This document shows positions 8,079 to 15,444 of a DNA stretch of 23,995 nucleotides, in pieces. The stretch lies in assembly GCA_020025095.1 (NCBI GenBank), contig JAHHSS010000013.1, positions 1 to 23,995 of the forward strand, in the 5' to 3' direction. Origin of the DNA: Peptostreptococcus sp. (GTDB lineage: Bacteria; Bacillota; Clostridia; Peptostreptococcales; Peptostreptococcaceae). The stretch's first letter is position 1. Each line of letters begins with the position of its first letter. The translations under genes were made by a program, and so were the position numbers. The notes below the pieces were generated by a model that was not told where the DNA came from, did not search any database, and saw only the letters and a list, made by a program, of their open reading frames with translations.

Positions 8079-8396
8079 ATGTTAGAATTAACAAAAGAAA
8101 ACTTTGAAGAAGAAGTACTACAGGGTGAAGGATACATATTCGTTGACTTTTGGAGTCAGGGATGTGAACCTTGTAAGGCATTAATGCCAGATGTACATAA
8201 GTTAGCTGAACAGTACGGAGATAAGATTAAGTTCTGTTCTATGGATATAACAAAGGCAAGAAGACTTGCAATCAAGCAAAAGGTACTTGGTCTACCAACA
8301 ATGACTATATACAAGGATGGCGAAAAGGTTGAAGAAATAACAAAAGATGATGCTAATATAGCTAACATCGAAGCCATGATAAAAAAGTTTTACTAA
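8079..8396 (+). CDS. trxA: Thioredoxin with atypical GCEPC active site (glycine reductase type)
   Basis: The 105-residue protein has a thioredoxin fold, with VDFWSQGCEPCKALMP around Cys29 and Cys32 and the cis-proline in LGLPTMTIY. The canonical WCGPC is replaced by GCEPC. An unusual GCxPC site is known for the thioredoxin of Eubacterium acidaminophilum glycine reductase, so this looks like a dedicated partner of trxB and GrdA. ATG 8079 is chosen because GGGGGG 8065-8070 is 8 nt upstream; ATG 8073 is only 2 nt from it. The gene is followed by two intergenic hairpins before grdE. Confidence 0.93.
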   Translation: MLELTKENFEEEVLQGEGYIFVDFWSQGCEPCKALMPDVHKLAEQYGDKIKFCSMDITKARRLAIKQKVLGLPTMTIYKDGEKVEEITKDDANIANIEAMIKKFY

Positions 8397-8421
8397 AAAC
8401 TAAATAGTTTATCCACTTACA

Positions 8422-8452
8422 GTTAAATAAGTATTGCATCTACTTATTTAAT
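8422..8452 (+). repeat. Inverted repeat 1 between trxA and grdE
   Basis: TTAAATAAGTA (8423-8433) pairs with TACTTATTTAA (8441-8451) around a 7-nt loop, with a G-T pair extending it. No T run follows on the plus strand, so it is more likely an RNA processing or stability hairpin than a terminator. Confidence 0.6.
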
Positions 8453-8469
8453 AGACAATCAATTGACGA

Positions 8470-8500
8470 CAGTCAAGGGTTGTTTTTCAATCCTTGACTG
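8470..8500 (+). repeat. Inverted repeat 2 between trxA and grdE
   Basis: A 13-bp stem, 8470-8482 with 8488-8500 (CAGTCAAGG.../...CCTTGACTG, one G-T wobble, TTTTT loop), is strong but is followed by GGTCAAG rather than a T run. It may be a partial terminator or a processing site that separates the trx part of the mRNA from the grd part. Confidence 0.65.
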
Positions 8501-8574
8501 GGTCAAGATAAATTATTTATTTTTATATTAATCAAGTGTATTATACAAAATTATTTTTTATAGGAGGTAACCCT

Positions 8575-9861
8575 ATGCGTCTTGAAATAGGCAAAATCTT
8601 CATTAAAGACATCCAGTTCTCAGATGTTACGAAGATAGACAAAGGTGTTTTATATGTAAACAAAGAAGAAATGATCAATGCAATATGGGAAGATGAACAT
8701 CTTGCAACAGTTGATTTAGACATCGCTAGACCTGGTGAAAGTGTAAGAATAACACCAGTTAAGGATGTAATTGAACCAAGAGTTAAGGTAGAAGGTAAGG
8801 GAGGAATATTCCCTGGTGTACTTTCAAAAGTTGAAACTGTTGGTGAAGGAAGAACTCACGTATTAAAGGGTATGGCAGTTGTAACAACTGGTAAAATAGT
8901 TGGTTTCCAGGAAGGTATCATAGATATGCAGGGTCTTGGAGCAAAATACACTCCATTCTCAAAGACAGTAAATTTAGTAGTAATAGCAGAACCTAAGGAA
9001 GGTGTTAAGCAGCACGATCATGAAAAGGCTGTTAGATTCTTAGGATTCAAGGCTGCAAGATATCTTGGAGAATTAGCAAGAGATCTTGAACCAGAAGAAG
9101 TTCAAACTTTTGAAACTAAACCATTACTAGAACAGATTGCAGAATATCCTGAATTACCAAAAGTAGGATATGTATATATGCTACAAACTCAGGGATTGCT
9201 ACATGATACATATGTATACGGAGTAGATGCTAAGCAGATTGTTCCAACTATATTATATCCAACTGAAGTTATGGATGGTGCTATTGTTTCAGGAAACTGT
9301 GTTTCTGCTTGTGACAAGAACCCAACATATGTTCATCTAAACAATGGTGTTATAGAAGAATTATATGCACAACATGGAAAGAGCATCAATTTCTTAGGTG
9401 TAATAATAACAAATGAAAATGTTTATTTAGCTGATAAGGAAAGATCTTCTAACTGGTCATCTAAACTTTGTAAATACCTAGGATTAGACGCAGCTATTGT
9501 TTCACAGGAAGGATTCGGTAATCCGGATACTGACTTAATAATGAACTGCAAGAAGATAGAAAACCAAGGAGTTAAGACTGTTATAGTTACAGATGAATAT
9601 GCAGGTAGAGACGGAGCTTCTCAGTCACTAGCAGATGCAGACGCTAAGGCAGATGCAGTTGTTACTGGTGGAAATGCAAATGAATATGTTGTTCTTCCAA
9701 AAATGGATAGAGTAATTGGACATATTGAATATGTTAATATCATAGCTGGTGGTAACGAACATTCATTAAGAGAAGATGGAACTATAGAGTGTGAAATCCA
9801 GACTATAACTGGGGCAACAAATGAAACAGGATTTGGTTATTTATCTGCTAAGACATTCTAA
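8575..9861 (+). CDS. grdE: Glycine reductase protein B, proprotein GrdE (alpha/beta subunits)
   Basis: The 428-residue proprotein is the GrdE part of the substrate-specific protein B of glycine reductase. The family is known to self-cleave at an internal cysteine, giving two subunits, one with an N-terminal pyruvoyl group that binds glycine as a Schiff base. The expected site is here: GNCVSACD with the first cysteine at residue 242, the position reported for clostridial GrdE. ATG 8575 is supported by TAGGAGGT (8561-8568); an in-frame ATG upstream would enclose that site. The gene starts MRLEIGKIFI, has the usual length, and is followed by grdA after 116 nt. Confidence 0.96.
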   Translation: MRLEIGKIFIKDIQFSDVTKIDKGVLYVNKEEMINAIWEDEHLATVDLDIARPGESVRITPVKDVIEPRVKVEGKGGIFPGVLSKVETVGEGRTHVLKGMAVVTTGKIVGFQEGIIDMQGLGAKYTPFSKTVNLVVIAEPKEGVKQHDHEKAVRFLGFKAARYLGELARDLEPEEVQTFETKPLLEQIAEYPELPKVGYVYMLQTQGLLHDTYVYGVDAKQIVPTILYPTEVMDGAIVSGNCVSACDKNPTYVHLNNGVIEELYAQHGKSINFLGVIITNENVYLADKERSSNWSSKLCKYLGLDAAIVSQEGFGNPDTDLIMNCKKIENQGVKTVIVTDEYAGRDGASQSLADADAKADAVVTGGNANEYVVLPKMDRVIGHIEYVNIIAGGNEHSLREDGTIECEIQTITGATNETGFGYLSAKTF

Positions 9862-9895
9862 TTTAGAAGACATATTTCGCAAATCTTTATAATAA

Positions 9896-9931
9896 AATTT
9901 CAAATTAGGATGAATACACTTATTTGAAATT
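9896..9931 (+). repeat. Inverted repeat between grdE and grdA
   Basis: AATTTCAAAT (9896-9905) and ATTTGAAATT (9922-9931) form a 10-bp AT-rich stem with a 16-nt loop. A second possible pairing, GAATAC (9912-9917) with GTATTC (9943-9948), overlaps it. No T run follows. This is a possible mRNA stability element; the strength is modest. Confidence 0.4.
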
Positions 9932-9977
9932 CTAGAAAACAAGTATTCAAAATAATATAAAAAAGGAGATAATCGTT

Positions 9978-10454
9978 ATGACAACTTTACAGAATAAAAA
10001 AGTTATAATAATCGGTGACAGAGACGGTATACCAGGTCCTGCTATCGAAGAATGTGTAAAAACAGTTGACGGTGTTGAAGTAGTATTCTCATCTACTGAA
10101 TGCTTCGTCTGAACAGCTGCTGGGGCTATGGACCTAGAAAACCAGAACAGAGTTAAGGATGCTGCCGAAAAATTCGGAGCTGAAAATGTTGTGGTATTAT
10201 TAGGTGCCGCTGAAGCCGAAGCTGCAGGTCTTGCAGCTGAAACAGTAACAGCAGGAGATCCAACTTTTGCTGGACCACTAGCAGGTGTAGAATTAGGATT
10301 AAGCGTATTCCACGTTGTTGAAGAACCTATAAAAGAACAGTTCGACGAAGATGTTTACGAAGAACAAGTAGGTATGATGGAAATGGTTTTAGATTGTGAT
10401 GAAATAGTTGAAGAAATGTCAGAAATTAGAGAAGAATTCTGCAAGTATTTATAG
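9978..10454 (+). CDS. grdA: Glycine reductase selenoprotein A (contains selenocysteine, UGA at 10110)
   Basis: GrdA is the small common selenoprotein of glycine reductase. It carries the Se-carboxymethyl intermediate between protein B and protein C and is re-reduced by thioredoxin. The frame from ATG 9978 (AAAAGGAGAT upstream) reads MTTLQNKKVII, reaches CFV-TGA-TAAG, and continues unbroken to TAG at 10452. The UGA is codon 45, in the conserved CFVU redox motif; with read-through the product is 158 residues, the normal GrdA length. A caller using UGA as stop would report only the part after it, for example from ATG 10128. A candidate SECIS lies just downstream of the UGA. The stop is 21 nt before grdB. 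Confidence 0.97.
10113..10150 (+). promoter_or_regulatory. Candidate bacterial SECIS in grdA
   Basis: Directly after the UGA, CTG-CTGG (10117-10123) can pair with CCAG-AA-CAG (10142-10150) around a GG-containing apical region. Position relative to the UGA fits bacterial SECIS elements, but their sequences are poorly conserved and I judged the fold by eye only. Confidence 0.45.
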
Positions 10455-10475
10455 AATTCTATAGGAGGTAGAATA

Positions 10476-11786
10476 ATGTCAAAGATTAGAGTAGTTCATT
10501 ATGTAAACCAATTCTTTGCAGGAATAGGTGGAGAAGAAAAGGCCGATGTTGAACCAGCGGTTTTAAAGGAACTTCCTCCAGTTAGTATGCAGTTAAGCAA
10601 AAAATTAGGTGATGAATTTGAAATAGTTGCTACAGTTGTTTGTGGTGATAGTTATTTCAATGAAAATATAGATGAAGCAAGCGAAGAAGTTTTAGCAATG
10701 ATTAAGGAATTTGATCCACAATTATTCATAGCTGGACCAGCATTTAATGCAGGTAGATATGGTGTTGCTTGTGGTACAATAACTAGCGTTGTTAAGAATA
10801 AGTTAAATATACCTTGTTTAACAGGTATGTACATTGAAAACCCAGGTGCAGATATGTATAAGAAGGAACTATATATAGTTGAAACAGCAAATTCTGCAGC
10901 TGGAATGAGAAAAGCTCTTCCAAAGATAGCTAGCCTAGGAGCTAAGTTAGCTAAGGGTGAAGAAATAGGTTCTCCAGCAGAAGAAGGATACATCGAAAAA
11001 GGTGTAAGAGTAAACTATTTTGCTGAAGAAAGAGGTTCAAAGAGAGCTGTTGATATGCTAATAAAGAAGATAAATGGAGAAGAATTCGTAACAGAATATC
11101 CAATGCCAAACTTCGATAGAGTAGATCCAAATCCAGCAGTTAAGGATTTATCTAAGTGCAAGATAGCGCTTTGTACATCAGGTGGTATTGTTCCAAAAGG
11201 CAACCCTGATAGAATAGAGTCATCAAATGCTACTAAGTATGGTGAATATGATATATCTGGTGTAATGGACCTTACTGAAGAAGGTTGGGAAACAGCTCAC
11301 GGTGGATATGACCCATCATATGCTAACGAAGATGCGGATAGAGTTCTTCCTGTTGATGTTTTAAGAGATCTTGAAAAAGAAGGAGTAATAGGAGAGTTAC
11401 ACAACAAGTTCTATACAACTGTTGGTAATGGTACTGCTGTTGCATCTGCAAAGGCATTTGCTGCAGAATATGCTCAGAAGTTAATAGCTGATGGTGTAGA
11501 CGCAGTTATTATGACTTCTACGTGAGGTACTTGTACTCGTTGCGGTGCAACGATGGTAAAGGAAATAGAAAGAGCTGGTTTACCAGTAGTACATATGTGT
11601 ACAGTTGTTCCTATTTCATTAACAGTTGGTGCTAACAGAATAGTTCCAACAATAGCTATACCTCACCCTCTTGGAAACCCTGCTTTAGATCATGATGAAG
11701 AAAAGGCTCTAAGAAGAAAGTTAGTTGAAAAGGCTCTAAAGGCATTAAATACTGAAGTTGACGGACAGACTGTATTTGAAGACTAA
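10476..11786 (+). CDS. grdB: Glycine reductase protein B selenoprotein subunit GrdB (selenocysteine, UGA at 11523)
   Basis: GrdB is the selenocysteine-containing gamma subunit of protein B. With GrdE it binds glycine, cleaves the C-N bond and passes a carboxymethyl group to GrdA selenium. From ATG 10476 (AGGAGGT 10463-10469) the frame is open to TGA 11523-11525, then continues with GTCTRCGATM to TAA 11784-11786. The UGA is codon 350, the position known for GrdB, and sits in a U-x2-C-x2-C motif. Read-through gives 436 residues, the normal length. Without it the gene would be split into a 349-residue part and a 3' part starting near 11553. A SECIS-like hairpin follows the UGA. Confidence 0.97.
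11534..11558 (+). promoter_or_regulatory. Candidate bacterial SECIS in grdB
   Basis: TCGTTGC (11537-11543) pairs perfectly with GCAACGA (11547-11553) around a GGT loop. TAC/GTA pairs extend it at 11534-11536 and 11556-11558 across a 2-nt bulge. The loop begins 18 nt after the UGA, within the spacing seen for bacterial SECIS hairpins. Confidence 0.65.
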
Positions 11787-11810
11787 TAAAAGATTATAGC
11801 TGTTAATATT

Positions 11811-11843
11811 ATTGGTACACCTACTTTGTATAGGTGTACCAAT
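11811..11843 (+). repeat. Strong inverted repeat between grdB and grdC
   Basis: ATTGGTACACCTA (11811-11823) pairs perfectly over 13 bp with TAGGTGTACCAAT (11831-11843) around a 7-nt loop, and flanking TTAATAT/ATATTAA can lengthen it with a bulge. It is followed by ATTAATATG, not a T run. It separates protein B genes from protein C genes, so a role in differential mRNA stability or partial attenuation is plausible. Confidence 0.65.
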
Positions 11844-11880
11844 ATTAATATGAATATAAATTTAATTTGGAGGTAATATT

Positions 11881-13413
11881 ATGTCATTCCCAGTATTCAG
11901 AGGAGCAGGATATGTTTTAGTTCATACTCCTGATATGATAATAAAGAATGGTACTACTTGTACTGTTGAACAAGAAATAAACCCAGATTCAGAGTTTCTT
12001 AAAGAAGTAGGAAGCAGAATTAGAAGTTATGAAGAAGTAGTTAACTACATACCAAATCAGGTTTACATTGGTAATGAAAGACCAGAAGCTCTTGCTGATA
12101 AGAAACTTCCTTGGTGCGAAATAGAATACAAGGGAGAAAGAAAAGGTAAATTTGGTCAAATAGTTCCACAGGATGAATTTATTGCATTGATGCAAGTTTG
12201 CGATGCTTTCGAACTAGTAAAACTTTCAGAAGAATTTGTAAATAGTGTAAGAGGAAAAATAGAAGAAAATTATAAAGAATTAGAGCCATTTTTCCACCAG
12301 CTAAAGGGTGAAGATATATCTGGTGCTGAAGAATTAATAGAAAATCATGTTGCACAAGGGCTTTATCACGAAGATAAATTAGTTGGTTATGTAAAGAGAG
12401 CTCATGATGTTGATGTTAATTTAAATGCTCACACTATGTTTGAAAATCTTGTTGTTAAGGCTTCAGGTGTAATATCTGCTCTAGAATTGCTAAGAAGCTC
12501 TGATATAGCAAAAGAAGAAATAGATTATGTAATTGAGTGCTCTGAAGAAGCTTGTGGTGATATGAACCAGAGAGGTGGAGGGAACTTTGCCAAGTCAATA
12601 GCTGAAATGGCTGGTTTAGTAAATGCAAGTGGTTCTGATACAAGAGGATTCTGTGCTGGACCATCTCATGCATTAATAAATGCTGCGGCATTAGTAAAAG
12701 CTGGTGTTCATAAAAATGTAATGGTAGTTGCTGGTGGTGCTTCTGCTAAGCTTGGAATGAATGCAAAGGACCATGTTAAGAAAGGGTTACCAGTACTTGA
12801 AGATGTTGTAGGTGGATTTGCTGTATTAATATCTGAAAATGACGGCGTTCATCCAATAATAAGAACTGATTTAGTTGGTAAGCATACTGTAGGAACAGGC
12901 TCAGCTCCACAGGCTGTTATGACTTCACTAATAACTCAGGGACTAGATAAAGCTGGTCTTAAGATACCTGATGTAGATGTATATTCTGTTGAAATGCAGA
13001 ATCCTGACATTACTAAGCCAGCAGGTGCAGGTAATGTTCCAGAAGCAAACTACAAGATGATAGGTGCTCTTGCTGCAAAGAGAGGCGAAATAGAAAAGAA
13101 AGAATTAAAGAGTTTTATAGAAGGTCATGGTCTTCCAGGATGGGCTCCTACTCAAGGACATATTCCATCAGGAGTTCCTTATATAGGATTCTTAATTGAT
13201 GACTTAACAAGTGGCGACAGAAATAGAGCTATGATAGTAGGTAAGGGTAGTTTATTCCTAGGTAGAATGACTAACTTATTTGATGGTATATCTTTCATAG
13301 TAGAAAGAAACCCAGGTGCAGTAGAAGAAGAATCTTCAATATCTAAGGATGAAATAAGAAAGATAATCGCAGAATCAATGAGAAAAATTGCCCTAGACAT
13401 GATAGAAGAATAG
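11881..13413 (+). CDS. grdC: Glycine reductase protein C, beta subunit GrdC
   Basis: GrdC (510 residues) is one of the two subunits of protein C, which converts the Se-carboxymethyl group on GrdA to acetyl phosphate. The start ATG has GGAGGT (11869-11874) upstream. The protein is related to FabH-like condensing enzymes: the stretch ECSEEACGDMNQRGGG, the GFCAGPSHALINAAALV helix start and VVAGGASAKLGMN fit that fold. Length matches clostridial GrdC. grdD begins 11 nt after its stop, so the two subunits are likely translationally linked. No unusual residues or breaks are visible. Confidence 0.95.
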   Translation: MSFPVFRGAGYVLVHTPDMIIKNGTTCTVEQEINPDSEFLKEVGSRIRSYEEVVNYIPNQVYIGNERPEALADKKLPWCEIEYKGERKGKFGQIVPQDEFIALMQVCDAFELVKLSEEFVNSVRGKIEENYKELEPFFHQLKGEDISGAEELIENHVAQGLYHEDKLVGYVKRAHDVDVNLNAHTMFENLVVKASGVISALELLRSSDIAKEEIDYVIECSEEACGDMNQRGGGNFAKSIAEMAGLVNASGSDTRGFCAGPSHALINAAALVKAGVHKNVMVVAGGASAKLGMNAKDHVKKGLPVLEDVVGGFAVLISENDGVHPIIRTDLVGKHTVGTGSAPQAVMTSLITQGLDKAGLKIPDVDVYSVEMQNPDITKPAGAGNVPEANYKMIGALAAKRGEIEKKELKSFIEGHGLPGWAPTQGHIPSGVPYIGFLIDDLTSGDRNRAMIVGKGSLFLGRMTNLFDGISFIVERNPGAVEEESSISKDEIRKIIAESMRKIALDMIEE

Positions 13414-13424
13414 GGGGTGTAGGT

Positions 13425-14567
13425 ATGTCTAACAAATTAATATCTGATGCGTTACTAGAAGTTGCAGAAGCAATTGAAACAGGTAACTTTGGAAAAAAAA
13501 TTAGAGTAGGTTTAACTACACTTGGAAGTGAACACGGATCTGAGAACTTAATAGAAGGTGCCAGATTAGCTAATAATGGAATGTTTGAAATAGTTCTTAT
13601 TGGAAAGGGCGACGATGATTTCAAGTCTTATGAAGTAGAAACTGAAGATGAAATGTACAGCAAAATGGAAGAACTATTAGATTCTAAAGAAATAGATGCA
13701 TGCGTAACAATGCATTATAATTTTCCTATAGGTGTTTCAACAGTAGGGAGAGTAATTGCTCCAGGAAGAGGACGTGAAATGTTTTTAGCAACTACTACCG
13801 GTACTTCAGCTACTGATAGAGTTGAAGCTATGGTAAGAAATGCTATTTCAGGTATAGCTACTGCTAAGGCATGCGGAAGAAAAAATCCTACAGTAGGTAT
13901 ATTGAATCTTGATGGTGCAAGACAGGTAGAAAAAATTCTTATAAACTTAAAAGAAAATGGATATAAATTCGAATTTGCAGAATCTATGAGAGCTGATGGT
14001 GGAGCTGTAATGAGAGGAAATGATTTATTAATAGGTGTTCCAGATGTTATGGTTACAGATACTTTAACAGGAAACCTTCTAATGAAAGTATTCTCTTCAT
14101 TTAATACTGGTGGAGATTTTGAAGCTCAAGGTTATGGATATGGTCCAGGTATAGGTTCAGATTACGATAGAAGAGTTCTTATTTTATCAAGAGCGAGTGG
14201 AAGCCCAGTAGTTGCTAATGCCTTAAAATATGCATATGATATAGTTAAGGGAGAAGTTAATGAACTAGCTAGAAATGAATTTAAGAGTGCTGTAAAGGCA
14301 GGGCTTGATAAAGAAATCGATGCTATAAAGGCTAAAAAGGCTCCTAAAGAAGCATCAGAAGAAGTAGCAGCTCCTCCAAAAGAAGTTGTTACTGAAGCAA
14401 TAGCAGGTATAGATATACTAGACCTTGAAGATGCTGTACAAGTATTATGGAAAGAATCTATATACGCTGAAAGTGGTATGGGTTGTACTGGCCCTGTTGT
14501 ATTAATATCTGAAGCAAATTTTGCTAAGGCTGAAGAAATATTAAAGAAAAATGATTTTGTAAAATAG
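13425..14567 (+). CDS. grdD: Glycine reductase protein C, alpha subunit GrdD
   Basis: GrdD (380 residues) resembles PlsX-type acyl-phosphate enzymes over residues 1-300, with GARLANNGMFEIVLIG, TGTSATDRVEAM and VMVTDTLTGNLLMK. It works with GrdC to form acetyl phosphate. An alanine-, lysine- and proline-rich linker at about 302-322 leads to a short C-terminal lobe with Cys354 in SGMGCTGPVV. In the Eubacterium acidaminophilum enzyme a conserved C-terminal GrdD cysteine is reported as essential, and this is its likely counterpart. The ATG follows AGGGGGTG closely. It is the last operon gene, ended by the terminator at 14586-14628. Confidence 0.95.
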   Translation: MSNKLISDALLEVAEAIETGNFGKKIRVGLTTLGSEHGSENLIEGARLANNGMFEIVLIGKGDDDFKSYEVETEDEMYSKMEELLDSKEIDACVTMHYNFPIGVSTVGRVIAPGRGREMFLATTTGTSATDRVEAMVRNAISGIATAKACGRKNPTVGILNLDGARQVEKILINLKENGYKFEFAESMRADGGAVMRGNDLLIGVPDVMVTDTLTGNLLMKVFSSFNTGGDFEAQGYGYGPGIGSDYDRRVLILSRASGSPVVANALKYAYDIVKGEVNELARNEFKSAVKAGLDKEIDAIKAKKAPKEASEEVAAPPKEVVTEAIAGIDILDLEDAVQVLWKESIYAESGMGCTGPVVLISEANFAKAEEILKKNDFVK

Positions 14568-14585
14568 GAATAAATATTTTTTGAG

Positions 14586-14628
14586 AAGTCTATAGGAGGA
14601 ATATTTTCCTCCTATAAGACTTATTTTT
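14586..14628 (+). terminator. grd operon terminator
   Basis: A 16-bp GC-containing stem, 14586-14601 with 14606-14622 (one bulged A; core TAGGAGGAA/TTCCTCCTA), is followed by TTATTTTT. It lies 18 nt after the grdD stop. The stem includes a near-perfect Shine-Dalgarno sequence, but no start codon follows. Confidence 0.88.
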
Positions 14629-14644
14629 GATAAAAAAACATATA

Positions 14645-14693
14645 AATTAATAATAAGATAAGCCCTTTATAAGGGCTTATCTTATTATTAATT
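14645..14693. terminator. 23-bp perfect inverted repeat, likely bidirectional terminator
   Basis: Arms 14645-14667 and 14671-14693 are perfectly complementary over 23 bp with a TAT loop and a GCCCTT/AAGGGC core. It lies between the convergent grdD and desulfidase genes and would stop transcripts from either side, although neither flank has a long T run beyond the stem. Confidence 0.65.
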
Positions 14694-14741
14694 ATATGAA
14701 TAGGTTTAGTAAGTTTGTTTAGGCTAACAAAAAGTATAACA

Positions 14742-15287
14742 TTAATATATCGAAATTTTTTTTAAATTATCTAATGAGGTATAGTTTTCTTCATCAAGCT
14801 CCCAAATAGCTATGTTTATATCATTTTCTCTAAGAATGCTAACCATTTCTTCCATGAAAATGCCTCGTCCTTTTATCATCTTTATATCAGAAATACAAGT
14901 AGAAAGATTAGGATTAGATGAAAGTTCTCCAAGACATATTTTACTACTACAAGTCAAGCTATTTCCACAACTAGGGCTACCCTCGATAGAAATTATTCCC
15001 TCTATTGAAACATTATTTTTTATATAATCTTTAATTTGTAAAAGATATGGTTCAAATAACTTTCTACATTCTTTTCTATAAAAAGGTGTATCAAACTGTT
15101 CCTTTACATGTCCCCATCTTTTATTACCATATACAATATTTTCTGGACAAGGAAGTTGCATTATAGCATAATCAGAATTTAATAAATCCTTTACTAATTT
15201 ATCTTGCGGAGGAGTGTATTTAAAATTCTCCACTTTTGAATATGAGTTAAGGATACAATGAGAAAGTATAATTAATTTTTTATTCAT
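14742..15287 (-). CDS. TudS-related putative desulfidase (CD3072 family)
   Basis: This 181-residue cytoplasmic protein belongs to the DUF523/TudS-like group. Thiouracil desulfidase TudS uses a [4Fe-4S] cluster held by three cysteines. Here the three motif cysteines are visible: SHC11ILN near the N-terminus, QLPC47PE and EGSPSC107GN. Their spacing is close to that of TudS. I recognise it as the CD3072 family named from Clostridioides difficile; its substrate is unknown. The ATG has GGAGGT upstream on the minus strand. It is divergent from an ECF S-component gene, as in the CD3072-CD3073 pair, so a thio-compound may be imported and desulfurated. That functional link is inference. Confidence 0.8.
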   Translation of the reverse strand: MNKKLIILSHCILNSYSKVENFKYTPPQDKLVKDLLNSDYAIMQLPCPENIVYGNKRWGHVKEQFDTPFYRKECRKLFEPYLLQIKDYIKNNVSIEGIISIEGSPSCGNSLTCSSKICLGELSSNPNLSTCISDIKMIKGRGIFMEEMVSILRENDINIAIWELDEENYTSLDNLKKISIY

Positions 15288-15392
15288 ATTAAAAACCTCC
15301 TAGTAAAATTTTAGCATTAATACTTGAAGTTTAAAAGATATATAGAAATAAACTATTTAATGAAATATACATATAGGAATAAAGTATTTAAT

Positions 15393-15421
15393 TTAAAATA
15401 TAAAGTGTGTTAAGCTATAAT
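15393..15421 (+). promoter_or_regulatory. Candidate promoter of ECF S-component gene
   Basis: TTAAAA (15393-15398) and a perfect TATAAT (15416-15421) are 17 nt apart, only 24 nt before the start codon. The implied leader is very short, so a long riboswitch is not expected. The divergent minus-strand promoter is not clear to me. Confidence 0.5.
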
Positions 15422-15444
15422 TATATTAATATATGGAGGTTTTT

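Noticed and set aside
10128..10454. A separate 108-residue protein starting at ATG 10128
   Set aside because: This is the 3' part of grdA after the selenocysteine UGA. The upstream frame is conserved GrdA sequence and continuous except for the UGA.
11553..11786. A separate 77-residue protein downstream of grdB
   Set aside because: It is the C-terminal part of GrdB after the selenocysteine UGA at 11523, not a separate gene or a frameshift remnant.
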